From Paralithodes platypus (Eukaryota > Arthropoda > Malacostraca > Decapoda > Lithodidae), in contig CM064492.1 of NCBI GenBank assembly GCA_032716605.1, positions 52,878,084 through 52,942,083 of the forward strand: a stretch of 64,000 nucleotides of DNA, given 5' to 3'. The translations under genes were made by a program, and so were the position numbers. This document shows positions 36,599-48,239 of the stretch, piece after piece. Numbering within the stretch: position 1 is the first letter of the stretch; the number at the start of each line of letters is the position of its first letter. Below the pieces are notes generated by a model, which had not been told where the DNA came from, searched no databases, and saw only the letters and a program-made list of their open reading frames with translations.

Positions 36599-36715
36599 CG
36601 CAGGTTAGGAAGGACGTCTGCCCATTGAAAGGCTACAGACGTATCTCAATTAATCCGTTTAGCTACCTTATATTATTCCTAAGCTATATACAATCGTCTA
36701 AAGTGTTAGAGCTAT
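36573..36715. mobile_element. TTAA-C family MITE, partial (C5)
   Basis: Runs from CATTCGGTATATTCTGGC through GGTTAGGAAGGACGTCTGCC to ACAATCGTCTAAAGTG. The right terminus is lost. Confidence 0.55.
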
Positions 36716-36721
36716 TGATGT

Positions 36722-37092
36722 TATGGGAAGACAGACCGTTTTCTGGACCCCCTTCTCTCTAATGTTTAGCCCCACTAGCTTTGAGATTTTAAGACGTTGG
36801 TCCCATTAGTTTGGGTATTTTATGACCTTTCACCCCATTTCTTTGTCAATATTAGGACCCTTCGTGCCATTTAGGTGTCGTTTTTTTCCTGGCGAGCGAA
36901 AGCGAGCCTGTAATTTAAGGAGGAATCGGCCTTTGGCCGGGACATTTTTCTACCGAAATATGTACAAATCTATCTTGAAGGGGAGGGTCTAGGGGGTGTT
37001 TTTCTAAGCTTGATGAAGGTCTAGGGAGGAAACTAAAAAAATATATGAATAAATTAATAGATAAACCAATCAAACAGCCACTGTCCCCTTAG
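36722..37092 (+). mobile_element. TTAA-A family MITE (A12), target sites decayed
   Basis: Full internal order with CGGCCTTTGGCCG near 36928. The ends are GGGAAGACAGACCG and CAGCCACTGTCCCC. Confidence 0.65.
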
Positions 37093-37685
37093 TATTAATA
37101 GTGTTACCGTTGATGCTATAAGTGTTAGTGCTATTGATGTTAATATTAATACCGTTGATGCTATAAATGTTAGTGCTATTGATGTTAATATTAATACCGT
37201 TGATGCTATAAGTGTTAGTGCTATTGATGTTAATATTAATACCGTTGATGCTATAAGTGTTAGTGCTATTGATGTTAATATTAATACCGTTGATGCTATA
37301 AGTGTTAGTGCTATTGATGTTAATATTAATACCGTTGATGCTATAAGTGTTAGTGCTATTGATGTTAATATTAATACCGTTGATGCTATAAGTGTTAGTG
37401 CTATTGATGTTAATATTAATACCGTTGATGCTATAAGTGTTAGTGCTATTGATGTTAATATTAATACCGTTGATGCTATAAGTGTTAGTGCTATTGATGT
37501 TAATATTAATACCGTTGATGTTATAAGTGTTAGTGCTATTGATGTTAATATTAATACCGTTGATGTTATAAGTGTTAGTGCTATTGATGTTAATATTAAT
37601 ACCGTTGATGTTATAAATGTTAGTGCTATTGATGTTAATATTAATACCGTTGATGCTATAAGTGTTAGTGCTATTGATGTTACTC
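37093..37685. repeat. 45-bp minisatellite, about 13 units
   Basis: Unit contains ATTAATACCGTTGATGCTAT and GTGTTAGTGCTATTGATG. A 226-codon minus frame (37734-37054) exists only because 45 is divisible by three; it encodes a 15-residue hydrophobic cycle and has no other support. Confidence 0.97.
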
Positions 37686-37687
37686 TT

Positions 37688-37925
37688 TTAAGCCGTTCGG
37701 TACCGGTGACGTCCTTTTCATTATATTCTGGCAACTATTAGATTTTATTCAGGCTAGGAAGGACGTCTACCCATAAACAGATTACAGACTATCTCAATTT
37801 CTACCCATTGATAGACTACAGATAATCCCAATTAATCCGTTTAGCTACCATATATCCTTCCTAAGCTTCGTAAAATCGTCTAAATGTAGCTGAAACCAAA
37901 TACAAAAGACGTCACCAGTACCGGT
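37688..37925. mobile_element. TTAA-C family MITE (C6)
   Basis: Left TTAA at 37688-37691; the right end GACGTCACCAGTACCGGT lacks TTAA. It contains an internal partial duplication of ACCCATTGATAGACTACAGA near 37800. Confidence 0.6.
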
Positions 37926-38060
37926 ATTATAATTGTCAGCGTTATTGATGTTACTATTGTTAATACTGGTACGGTGCATAAGGTTGTTGATTTGTTTGAT
38001 ATGTTAGTGTTATAGTTAGTTCTGATATTGCCATGTTTTACATTTAGACTACTTTATATT

Positions 38061-38376
38061 TTAAGGGGAGATGGGTCGCTTCTCTGGTCCCCCTACTTCC
38101 TCATGTTTAGCCCCATTAGTTTTCAGATTTTATTATGGCGATATAAGACCTTTCGCCCCTTTAGGTGTAATATTTTTGTTTTCTGGCCAGCGATAGCGAG
38201 CCTTTAATTTAGGAGGAACCGGCCTTCGGCTGGGACATTTTTCTACTGAAAAATGTACAAATGTATTTTGAAGGGGGATCCTGGGGTTGTCTTTTTAAGT
38301 TCGATGGAGGGAGGAAACTAGAAAAATAATATATACATGAAAAAAATCGACCACAAAGTTAACCATTCCCCCTTAA
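38061..38376 (+). mobile_element. TTAA-A family MITE (A13)
   Basis: TTAA at 38061-38064 and 38373-38376. Shorter than usual because of a deletion between CAGATTTTA and GCGATATAAGACC. Confidence 0.7.
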
Positions 38377-39112
38377 GTGCTATCGCTGTCCTTCCTACAT
38401 AATACAGGGAATACAAAGGAAATATTTGGATTACTACTACCCGGTTATATATGCAGTGATATTATCATATAATAAATACATGTACTGTATATTATATTAC
38501 ATACAGTACATGTATTTATTATATTTGCTTGTTTATTGTATTTTTGTATAATTTATAGTTAAATGTTTATCATTTATTTCATTTATATTTCAATGTATAT
38601 AATTTATTTCATATCTTTAATGTATTTAATATTATTAATTTCATGGTTTGCCTCATTAATTATATATATTATATACAGTATAATTATATAGGTGTGCTAA
38701 TGGTTTATATACTCTCTCTTTCTCTCTGTTTTATATGTATATAATTATATATTAATTTATTATTTATACTGTATATTTATTTATTTATTTGTATATTTCA
38801 ATGTATTTATTTACTTAGTTTTATTATTTTAGCATGTTAACGAGTGGTTAGCGTTCCGTATAAATCTGTTGGACCGTGATTGGTTTAAACTGGAGAGGGA
38901 TTACCTAGAATAACTTTGGCCAACACTAGTACATTTATCAATATTCATTAATATTGTTATTATTATTTGTATTAGTATTGGTATTAGTATTATTTGTTTT
39001 GTTATTGTGGTTTTATGATAATTATTGGTTATTCTTATTATAATATTATTATCATTCTTATATTGCAATTATTATTGATAATATTTTTATTATTATTGTC
39101 ATACTTACTATA

Positions 39113-39143
<31 letters not shown>

Positions 39144-39257
39144 ATTATTATTTTTATTGACTGATTGATTTGCAATGCTATTATGATATTCCCACCAATA
39201 TCCTGTTAATACATTTCACAACCACCCAGGATTATAGATAGTACGAGTTAAAAAGTA

Positions 39258-39261
<4 letters not shown>
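38377..39261. other. AT-rich tract without genes
   Basis: TTTATTATT-type simple DNA. A weak A-box-like GAGTGGTTAGCGTTCCG near 38841 is not followed by a credible B box. Confidence 0.5.

Positions 39262-39305
<44 letters not shown>
39262..39305. repeat. Poly(A) run of about 44 bases
   Basis: An A homopolymer just upstream of the MITE at 39320. It may be a retroposon tail, but no body is recognisable. Confidence 0.9.
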
Positions 39306-39308
<3 letters not shown>

Positions 39309-39319
39309 AGCGCATTGGT

Positions 39320-39777
39320 TATACAGGGTGTCCCAGGAGGAAAGGGCATAACTTTGGGAAATGATAGAACAAAATATTCTAAGCCTAAAATGTTCTATAA
39401 CAAAAAGTCCAAATCTCGACCGGTATAGAGATATTGCATTTTGAAAATTGTATTTGCTTCAGTATTTCCCCATAAGGCTGGCCTAGCTGTCCTAGTGCCT
39501 ACCACACCTCCATCTTTCTGCAATTATTTTACCATGTTATTTTTAAGATAATATAATTCTGTAAGTTGCAAAATGATTATAAACTTATTAGCTCACTTTG
39601 GAGTAGTTGGAAACTATTTGACATGGAAGAGTCCATTACAGTGATGCGGGGGAGGACCATCAATATCTCTTTAACGGTTAAAATTTTGACTTTTTGTTAT
39701 AGAATATGTTATGCTTAAAATACCTTGCTCTATCATTTCCCAAAGTTATGCCCTTTCCTCCTGGGACACCCTGTATA
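39320..39777. mobile_element. Long-TIR MITE with TATACAGGGTGTCCC ends
   Basis: Terminal repeats TATACAGGGTGTCCCAGGAG and its complement extend about 50 bp with few differences, and inner matches (CTATAACAAAAAGTC near 39401 with its complement near 39690) show further pairing. TA at each end suggests a Tc1/mariner-like target, by inference. Confidence 0.75.
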
Positions 39778-39925
39778 AGAACTGACATTATATTTATCTT
39801 TTAGAGTTACAGCTTTTCTATATATGGTATTAACAATTTGGTGAGTTTGTAATTTGGAAATAAATGTATATATAAACGAAGGTCATTTCACCTCTTCACA
39901 TTAATACTGTGTAAATAAAGATTGC

Positions 39926-40600
39926 ATGAATATCTTTACAAAACAAAATCTCCGTATTTAAGCGATAAGCAAATTAATATCTTTACAAAACAAAATCTCC
40001 GTATTTAAGCGATAAGCAAATGAATATCTTTATAAAACATAATCTCCGTATTTAAGCGATAAGCAAATGAATATCTTTATAAAACATAATCTCCGTATTT
40101 AAGCGATAAGCAAATGAATATCTTTATAAAACATAATCTCCGTATTTAAGCGATAAGCAAATGAATATCTTTACAAAACACAATATCTGTATTTAAACGA
40201 TAAGCAAATGAATATCTTTGCATAACACAATCTCCGTATTTAAGCGATAAGCAAATGAATATCTTTATAAAACATAATATCCGTATTTAAACGATAAGCA
40301 AATGAATATCTTTGCATAACACAATCTCCGTATTTAAGCGATACACAAAATAAGCAAATTAATATCTTTATAAAACATAATCTCCGTATTTAAGCGATAA
40401 GCAAATGAATATCTTTGCATAACACAATCTCAGTATTTAAGCGATAAGCAAATGAATATCTTTGCATAACACAATCTCAGTATTTAAGCGATACACAAAT
40501 GAATATCTTTACTAAACAAAATCTCCGTATTTAAACGATAAGCAAATTAGTATCTTTAAAAAAAATCTCCGTATTTGAACGATAAGCAAATGAAACTCTT
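39926..40600. repeat. 47-bp minisatellite, about 14 units
   Basis: Unit contains AATCTCCGTATTTAAGCGAT and AAGCAAATGAATATCTTT. Variants alternate ATAAAACA/GCATAACA blocks, which indicates higher-order amplification. Confidence 0.95.
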
Positions 40601-41015
40601 TGAATTAAGGCTTAACCGAATAATAATAATATTAATATTAATATTAATGAAAATAATTATAATACTAATCATGAAAATTTCCAACATTTTAAGCACCCCA
40701 AAATTCGAGAGTTCAGTGGAAGCTATTAATAGATAGATAATGGTTTTCTACTAACTACAAACTGTCAACAAAATATGTGTTAAAAAATGGTATGATAAGG
40801 GTAATTCAATTGTCCATTAGCCCCTTACAAACGTACTGGATGCTGATATACCAATCTAATATATATACTGGAAACGTAAATCACTGTCAATATACCCAAT
40901 GATTTTATGTACAGTTACCACATACGTTCGTCTTGATCATATGTATGAAAGTAAAATAGTATGTATGAATTGCGAGTGTGTGTTTTTTAGATTATCAGTT
41001 GACTAATAAGGTGAG
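40601..41015. other. No gene; includes a dispersed repeat piece
   Basis: AAGGGTAATTCAATTGTCCA near 40798 resembles the host repeat around B2 and B3. Otherwise unremarkable. Confidence 0.4.
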
Positions 41016-41386
41016 TTAAGGGGGGTCACCTGTTTTTTTTTAGCTTTCTCTCCTTTTCTCTCTTTCTCTGGCCCCATTCAGTCAATTTTTTTAAGACGTT
41101 TATCCCCATCCAAATGTCAATTTCTTCTTGGTGAGCGATAGCGAGCCAGCATTGTATGGAGAAATTCGGCTTCGCCGGAGAATTTTTGTTCTATCGAAAA
41201 ATTTACAAATTTAGTTTGCTGTCAAAACAAAAATATATATATGCTGGCTCGCTACCGCTCGCCAGGAAAATATTGACACCTGGATGGGGGTAAACGTCTT
41301 AAAACAGTAGGCTGAATGGGGCCGAATAGATACAAGCCAAATAGAGAGGGAGAGAAAGAGAAACAAAGCGAGGTGGGCTCCTTTAA
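41016..41386. mobile_element. TTAA-B family foldback MITE (B6)
   Basis: TTAA at 41016-41019 and 41383-41386, same orientation as B2. Confidence 0.75.
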
Positions 41387-41559
41387 CAGAAACAACACTC
41401 GTACTTCAATTACGCGCATCATATTTTCATGTATATAAGGTCATGGAGAGGAACGGAACTTATGTGGGCCACGGTACCGTTTACATAATCTTCCCAGGGT
41501 GAGATATTGACAGGACCCTACACTGTAAAAAGGCCGGGTTATAAGAAGGATATATAACA

Positions 41560-41791
41560 TTAACATTTTCTGTACCGGTGATGCCTTTTTTTGTTTTTTG
41601 TTTTTTAGTTGGATTTCAACTAACATACATTTTGACGGTTTTATAAAGCTTATGAGAGATATAAGGTAGCTAAAATGATTAATTGAGATAGTCTGTAGCC
41701 TGCTAATGGGTAGACGTCCTTCCTAAGCTAAACAAATCGTCTAATAGTTGCCAGAATGTAATGAAAAGGACGTCACCGGTACTCCAGTTAA
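41560..41791. mobile_element. TTAA-C family MITE (C7)
   Basis: TTAA at 41560-41563 and 41788-41791, with GACGTCACCGGTACTCCAG at the right end. Confidence 0.65.
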
Positions 41792-41798
41792 TTGCTGT

Positions 41799-42119
41799 GT
41801 AAAGGGGGTAGTACTCGCTTTTTCTGGACCCCATTCTCCCTCATGTTTAGCATATTAGTTTTGAGGTAAGACATTCGTTCCGTTAGTTTGGCGATTTTGA
41901 GACCTTTCGCCTCACTTTGTTGTTAATATTAAGACCTTTCGTGCCCTTTAGGTGTCGATTTATACCAGGCGAGCGAGAGCGAGTCTCCAATTTTAGAATG
42001 AAAGGGGGTCTAGGCCTCTAGGGGGTGGTTTTCTAAGCTTGATGGAGGTCTAGCGAGGTAACTCAAAAATATATTAATAAATATAGATATAGACCAAAAA
42101 CCAAGCAGTACCCCCTTAA
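41799..42119 (+). mobile_element. TTAA-A family MITE (A14)
   Basis: The left target site is mutated to GTAA; the right TTAA is at 42116-42119. The central hairpin is deleted and GGGGGTCTAGG is duplicated. Confidence 0.65.
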
Positions 42120-42317
42120 GGTCTTTACTCTAATTACCGGTATATGTTGCTGGGTTGTTCCTACATTGTAGAGATTATATTATTTATTTGGCTGCGGCGC
42201 CTCACACTGTGTGGCAATAATATAATAATATATATTGACACATAATTTTAACCGTAATATACAATTGTCAGTAATGTTACAGGGAATATTGTTTGGGATT
42301 TGGATGTAAATTCTGAA

Positions 42318-42605
42318 TGATCCAAAATGAAATATCACCTCGTTTGATAATTGACCACTTGAGAGTTTCAAGCTATAAGGAAGTTGGAGCTGTAGACATC
42401 AATAGTAAACAGAAATGCAAAAATAATATAGGTTTCTGATGGCTAAAGAGTATGTTGAATTGGGTTTTATGTATTCATGAATGTACAACAACCGCATTTT
42501 AGCTGGTAATGCTGCTAAATGTCGATGTCTACAGCTCAAATTCCTTAGAGGACGGAATTAGCAAGTGGTCAATTAAAGCATCAAAATGGCGTCCAAAGAA
42601 AGAGA
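42318..42605. repeat. Inverted repeat, arms about 75 bp
   Basis: ATTGACCACTTGAGAG to GAGCTGTAGACATC (42350-42400) is inverted at 42523-42575 (GATGTCTACAGCTCAAATTC to CAAGTGGTCAAT). The spacer is about 120 bp. MITE-like, ends uncertain. Confidence 0.6.
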
Positions 42606-42829
42606 TGGTCGCTCTCTCCCCCTACAGGCATTACCCGAGAAGTGTGCCATTGATGTTTTATAAAAGCCTCCTTATGCGAAAAATAACCTTCGAGTCTGAC
42701 ATAATATTTACCATATAAAACATTATTTCTGCTCCATGTGCGTATATTTTAATTATATGATGAACATTCGAACAGTGAAGACCAGAAACTAGGTGTAAAC
42801 AGTAAATATCTAGTAAAAAACGTGTATGT

Positions 42830-43228
42830 GTGGCGGGAGATGGTGGAGGGAGGTTAGAGGGAGAGTGCAACATAGGTGTCCTTCCTGGGCCTGCTTGAGG
42901 CAAACTGAGCCTCCCAGCTGTCATCCATGCATGTGCAGGTGATGAGGAAGTGTGGGAGACCATGACTCTTCCTATTTCGAGCAGGGAAAGGGAAGAATAG
43001 TGAAAATAGAAGGAGAAATAGCCAATAATTAAGGAGGAAGGAGGGGAGGACACATTTAATGGAGAGGAAGGAGTTAATAGAGTGATTATACAACCTAATC
43101 ACTTATTGCTTCCATTTGAGTGCCTGTGGGGCGTTTTCGGGATATATTTTCACGGGCTCGCTTCCGTGAGGCCTATCGCGTTCGCTATACAGACACTTCC
43201 GTTAGGCCTCTTGCGCTTGCTGGGTTAA
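42830..43228. mobile_element. TTAA-G family element, partial (G2)
   Basis: Matches G1 in the CCTAATCACTTATTGCTT to GTGCCTGTGGGGCG region. It ends with TTAA at 43225-43228, shared with A15. The left boundary is not visible and the start given is approximate. Confidence 0.4.
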
Positions 43229-43592
43229 GGGGGGTGGATTTGTTTATTGGTCGATATATTTATTTATTTATATTTTTTTTAGTTTCCTCCATAGACCAAC
43301 ATCAAACTAAAAAAACATCCCCAAGATACCCCTTCTAGATAAATGTGTAAATTTTTCGGTAGAAAACTTCATCCTGTATTACAGGCTCGCTATTGCTCGC
43401 CAGGAAACAAATCGACACCTAAATTGCACTAAGGGTCTAAATATTGACAAAGAAATGGGACGAAAAGTCTTTAAATCGCCTAAATAATGGGCCGAACTTC
43501 TTAAAGTCTGAAAACTAAAGGGGATAAACATGAGGGGATAAACATGAGGGGGGGGGGGGGGGTGGCAGAAAAAAACTACCATCTCCCCTTAA
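43225..43592 (-). mobile_element. TTAA-A family MITE (A15)
   Basis: TTAA at both ends, each shared with a neighbour. It includes a G-run at 43549-43562 and a 14-bp duplication of GGGATAAACATGAG. Confidence 0.7.
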
Positions 43593-44193
43593 CACCTTCA
43601 ACACGATGAAGTATTTTGTTTATCTTATTCTGGTTACCATTAGATGAGTTATTCTGGTTACCATTAGATGAGTTATTCTGGTTACCATTAGATGAGTTAT
43701 TCTGGTTACCATTAGATGAGTTATTCTGGTTACCATTAGATGAGTTATTCTGGTTACCATTAGATGAGTTATTCTGGTTACCATTAGATGAGTTATTCTG
43801 GTTACCATTAGATGAGTTATTCTGGTGGTTACCATTAGATGAGTTATTCTGGTTACCATTAGATGAGTTATTCTGGTTACCATTAGATGAGTTATTCTGG
43901 TTACCATTAGATGAGTTATTCTGGTTACCATTAGACGAGTTATTCTGGTTACCATTAGATGAGTTATTCTGGTTACCATTAGATGAGTTATTCTGGTTAC
44001 CATTAGATGAGTTATTCTGGTTACCATTAGATGAGTTTCTTTAGATGATAATTTACCTCAAGGGCTTAAAAGGGCAAACACGTTCTAAATACCCCCTTTG
44101 AATAGCATAGGTCCTTCTCAAACTGCATAAAATCGTCTATTGTTCACCATAAAATTAAAGGTAAATAAGGCATCATAGAGCTGAAGGGGTTAA
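43589..44193. mobile_element. TTAA-C element expanded from within (C8)
   Basis: TTAA at 43589-43592 and 44190-44193. The left and right C sequence is normal, but the TTATTCTGG-CCATTAGA block is amplified into the 24-bp array at 43625-44037, tripling the element's length. Confidence 0.7.
43625..44037. repeat. 24-bp minisatellite inside MITE C8, about 17 units
   Basis: Unit TTATTCTGGTTACCATTAGA plus TGAG; one unit has a 3-bp GGT insertion near 43828. Since 24 is divisible by three, both strands give 8-residue cyclic pseudo-peptides. Confidence 0.97.
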
Positions 44194-44264
44194 AACTGCT
44201 ATATTCATATTTGTTTTCACCAACCCACCAATTAATTTACAAAATAAACCTAACTAATGACATC

Positions 44265-44372
44265 AATGAAAGTAATGAATACATGTGGTACTCCATGGAC
44301 TCGAACCTAGGATACTCGCACCGAAATTCCGCACACTAAGCTTTTCATACTGCTATATAAAGTGTTGCACCA
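44265..44372 (-). repeat. tRNA-like SINE relic, single unit
   Basis: CATGTGGTACTCCATGGACT and CGAACCTAGGATACTCGCAC match the SINE tandemly repeated at 32047-32798. It ends exactly where the B7 half-element begins. Confidence 0.6.
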
Positions 44373-44374
44373 TC

Positions 44375-44604
44375 ATTTTGTTGTGACAGCAAGCTAAATG
44401 TTTACATTTTTCGATAGAAAAATGTCTCCGGCGAAGCCGGATTTCTCCATACAATGTTGGCTCGCTATCGCTCGCCAGGAAGAAATTTACACCTGGATGG
44501 GGATAAACGTCTTAAAACAGTTGGCTGAATGGGGCAGAATGGATACAAGCTAGGGAAAGAGAGAAAAGGAGAGAAAGATAAAAAAAAAACGTTGACCCGC
44601 TTAA
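44375..44604. mobile_element. TTAA-B family half-element (B7)
   Basis: Only the right half from TTGTGACAGCAAGCTAAATG to TTAA at 44601-44604. The left half was probably lost at the SINE junction. Confidence 0.7.
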
Positions 44605-44695
44605 GTCCGTAATTATGTGATCACTGTCATTAGGCCAATTAGCGGGTCCGTTCTACCGTCAAGAGGGCCATTTTGCCTATTGTAGTTAAGGGGAG

Positions 44696-45078
44696 AGGGG
44701 TCGTTTTTATAGACCCCCTTTTCCCTCATGTTTACCCCCATTAGTTTCAGATTTTAAGATGTTTGCCCCATTAGTGTGTCGATTTTAAGACCTTCCGCCC
44801 CATTTCCTTGTCAATATTAAGACCTCTCGTGCTATTTAGGTGTCCATTTTTTTCCGGGCGAACGATAGTTAGCCTGTAATTTTGGAAGAACCTTCCTTCG
44901 GCCGGGATATTTTTCTACCGACAAATGTACAAATTAATCTTGAAGGGGGATCTAATGGATGTGTTTTTTTTTTTTTTTTAAGTTTGATGGAGGTGTAGGG
45001 AGGAAACTAGAACACTAATTACTAAATGCAAAAAAAAAAAAAAAAAAATCGACCAAAAAGTGAACCATCTCCTCCTCA
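44696..45078 (+). mobile_element. TTAA-A family MITE (A16)
   Basis: TTAA at 44696-44699; the right end CCATCTCCTCCTCAG has lost TTAA. Runs of T (near 44967) and A (near 45030). Confidence 0.7.
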
Positions 45079-45409
45079 GTGTTTATAGCTTTAGGGAAGA
45101 ACGTTGGCCTTGTTTTATATATATTTTCTGGCTCACGTAAGATGATTATACTTAGAGCAATGAGGATTTATATATTATTATTAGTAGTATTTGTATATAT
45201 GTATTATTATTATTATTATTACTATTAATACTATTATTGTTATTATTATTATTGTTGTTTTGTAGTAATAAAGAGGAAAGAAAATGGAAACCTGATACGG
45301 TACCTAACTGCAAGACCTCACATACACCTCCCCCCCCCCTTTCTATTTCTGTCTCTCTTTCTCTCTCTCTCTCACGTTTATTTTTTATACCTCTCCCGTT
45401 TCACTCCGT
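45079..45409. other. No gene; TTA-rich and C/T-rich simple DNA
   Basis: TTA runs at 45203-45253, a C-run near 45332 and CT repeats at 45353-45373. Confidence 0.5.
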
Positions 45410-45739
45410 TAGTTTGGAGTTTATAAGACATTTTACCACGTTAGTTTGGCGATAATAAGATGCTTCACCTCATTCAGGTGTCGATTCTTTTTCTGGGCGA
45501 GCGATAGTGACCCTGTAACTTAAATGTATTCGGTCTTCGCCCGGGGTATTTTCCTATTAAAAAATGTACAAATTTAACTTGAAGTAGGTATGGTTGTGCA
45601 TTTTTTAGTTTGAAGGAAGTCTGGGAAGGGGAAGGCGTTTTTGTTAACCTAGGGGACAAACTAAATAAGCAAGCATCATCTTCAGTAATACGCAAACAAA
45701 ATATACTATCCCACAAGACGTCAGACCAGATAGTGTTAA
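45410..45739 (+). mobile_element. TTAA-F family MITE (F3)
   Basis: The right end CAGACCAGATAGTGTTAA is intact (TTAA 45736-45739); the left end is not resolvable. It carries the unexpanded segment CTTGAAGTAGGTATGGTTGT (45579) that corresponds to the minisatellite in F1. Confidence 0.55.
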
Positions 45740-46123
45740 TATATTTCGTTACCATTATCCTAATTACAATTTACAGTATTATTGTGGATCATATTATAAA
45801 AACGTAAAGTTTATAAATGTGTTCATATAATACCGGTATCTAACATACAAATTATTAATATAATGTCTTCTTCACACGGTAATTACAAATTATATTCTAT
45901 ATACTCAGGCCCAATCCCCACTTTTCCTATTGTTTTCTTTTCTTTTTCCTTTTTTTTTCTCCTAGGAAGGGGGGGCATTACAAATGGCTCTATAAAGTAT
46001 ATTTTGTGTGGAGATGACATTTGTAGAAAATAAAAATATAATATATACTGCTGGATTATTAAAGAATGTTTGTATATTTTAAATGTTATCGTTTGTGTCA
46101 AAATGATTCGTGTTCATCCTGCT
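45740..46123. other. No recognisable feature
   Basis: AT-rich DNA with a T-rich stretch near 45930-45960. Confidence 0.5.
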
Positions 46124-46552
46124 TTAAGTGGGTAGTACTTGTTATTTGGTCTATATATCCATATATTAACATATTTTTTAGTTTGCTCGCTACACCTCCA
46201 TCAATCTTAAAAATATACCCCCAAGACCTCCTTTCAAGATAAATATACCCCCAAGACCTCCTTTCAAGATAAATATACCCCCAAGACCTCCTTTCAAGAT
46301 AAATTTGTAAACATTTTTGGTAGAAAAATTTTCCGGCCGAAGACCGGTTTTTTTGTAAAATTACAGACTCACTATCGCTCACCAGGAAATAATCGACACC
46401 GAAATGACACGAAATGTCTTAATATCGACAAGGAAACGGAGTGAAAGGTCTCAAAATCGCCAACTAACGGAACGAACGTCTTAAAATCTCAAAACTTATT
46501 TGCTAAAGGTGAGGGAGAAGAGGGTCCAGAAAAGCCATTACCTACCCCTTAA
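46124..46552 (-). mobile_element. TTAA-A family MITE with internal 30-bp triplication (A17)
   Basis: TTAA at 46124-46127 and 46549-46552. A segment with ATACCCCCAAGACCTCCTTT is present three times at 46210-46300, single in other copies. Confidence 0.75.
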
Positions 46553-46590
46553 TATCCTCCGCCAGGCAGCACAGAGCGAGGGTCCAATGA

Positions 46591-46799
46591 TTAACCCCTT
46601 CTGTACCGGGGATGTCTTTTATTCTGGCTGCTGTTATACGATTTTATTCGGTTTAAAAAGGGCCTCCATCAATTATCCGGCTTCGAACTATCTCCCTTCA
46701 CCTTTTTTTACGACCACAGATCCTTCTTATACTGCATAAGAACATCTGAATATTGCTAGAGTAGAGTTAAAAGTACATCGCCGGTACAGAAGGGGTTAA
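46591..46799. mobile_element. TTAA-C family MITE (C10)
   Basis: TTAA at both ends; the right one is shared with C11. Confidence 0.75.
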
Positions 46800-47010
46800 C
46801 CCTCTCAGGATGCCAGGGTGCACTTCTTCCCTTGCGTCTGGCTAGTAGTAGGCGATTTTATTCTGATGAGGAAGGAATTATAGCAGTCTTAGAGCTAATT
46901 GAGACACATATTACAACTTTGTTTCGTAGAGGCCTTCCATAACTGAATAAAATAGTTTAATGTTAGCCAGAATAAAGAAAACTGACGTCCTCGAATACTG
47001 ATAGGGTTAA
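46796..47010. mobile_element. TTAA-C family MITE, diverged (C11)
   Basis: TTAA at 46796-46799 and 47007-47010. The arms GGCGATTTTATTCTGATGAG and its partner are conserved; the ends are diverged. Confidence 0.6.
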
Positions 47011-47125
47011 TATGTTACTGTGCATACTCTGTTTTATTCAAGCTGATGGTAAATTGCTATCTCGCCATCCTGATTACTCAGATATTATCAAGATTTATAT
47101 ATGTTGCTAATTATGAAAACTTGGC

Positions 47126-47294
47126 AAGAACATGACACAGACACAGCGTCATCATATTATTCCATCAAGAACATGACACAGACACAGCGTCATCATATTA
47201 TTCCATCAAGAACATGACACAGACACAGCGTCATCATATTATTCCATCAAGAACATGACACAGACACAGCGTCATCATATTATTCCATCAAGAA
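47126..47294. repeat. 41-bp tandem repeat, 4 units
   Basis: Apparently identical units containing AAGAACATGACACAGACACA. Confidence 0.95.
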
Positions 47295-47717
47295 CCGGGA
47301 AATCAGATGCTAAAGGATTAAATATACCATCAGCTGGAATAAAATACTCTAGTATCATATACTGTAGAATCATTGTTTATATATGAGCATGGATGATGAT
47401 AACACTTCAGGTATTATATAAATATCAATAATACGTTCCTGAGAGCGGAATCTCTATCCTGAAAGTAATTCGATAACAAACTGTTCTTTCTCTATTGTAG
47501 CTTACTTTAGATTAGGTTTAGTTAATTAGGCCTTTATTAATCAGGCCTATAAAAAAAAAGTAGTTTTGATAAATATACAAGTGCTTGAATAACAAAATCA
47601 ATAAGTAAACACACACACACACACACACACACACTGAATGATGACCTCGACCTGTTGACCTTTCACGTACCGTAATAAATTAAATTGATGCCGACTTGAA
47701 TCTCCGGTGATGCACAA
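47295..47717. other. No gene; includes a short (CA)n
   Basis: (CA)n at about 47610-47634; otherwise unremarkable AT-rich DNA. Confidence 0.5.
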
Positions 47718-47932
47718 TTAACCCCTTCTGTACCGGCGACGTCTTTCTATTTTTGTTCCACCTATATTAAGACGATTTTGTGTAATTTGAGAAGGATCTG
47801 TGGTATGTAAAAAGAGTTAAGTGAGATGGTTCGAAACCTGTTAATTGCTGGAGGCTCTTTTTAAACGGAATACAATGGTCTAATAATAGCCAGAATCAAG
47901 TTTAAAAGATGTCGCCGGTACAGAAGGGGTAA
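47718..47932. mobile_element. TTAA-C family MITE (C12)
   Basis: Left TTAA at 47718-47721; the right site is mutated to GTAA. Arms CCCCTTCTGTACCGGCGACG and its complement are nearly perfect. Confidence 0.7.
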
Positions 47933-48058
47933 ACACAGGTGTTGACGCATCTCGTTAGCCGAAGGGGGTGTCACGTGAAGTTAACCCTTTGTTGGAACTA
48001 TATACCTGTCTGTTTATTAATCTATATGTGTCTCTATTATATCCTGGTCTAATTACAG

Positions 48059-48239
48059 TCTCTCTCTCTCTCCCCGCCCTCTCTCCCCCCCCCCCCCCCC
48101 TCTCTCTCTCTCTCTCCCCGCCCGAGAGAGAGCAACAAGTGGAAAACACACATTGGTATTACAAGTCCTGGGAGGCCCCGCTGTCCTTAACACCCCCCCC
48201 CCCCCCTTACCCCTACCCTTGAGAGAGAGAGAGAGAGAT
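48059..48239. repeat. Pyrimidine and C-run simple sequence ending in (GA)n
   Basis: TC-rich DNA with C-runs (48086-48100 and 48193-48206), and (GA)n at 48221-48238 against the LINE 3' end. Confidence 0.85.

Noticed and set aside
37054..37734. 226-codon minus frame with a repeated hydrophobic 15-residue peptide resembling a membrane protein
   Set aside because: Exact translation of a 45-bp minisatellite; both ends run into MITE sequence.
43616..44044. Cyclic 8-residue repeat proteins on both strands
   Set aside because: 24-bp array inside a C-family MITE; openness follows from the period being divisible by three.
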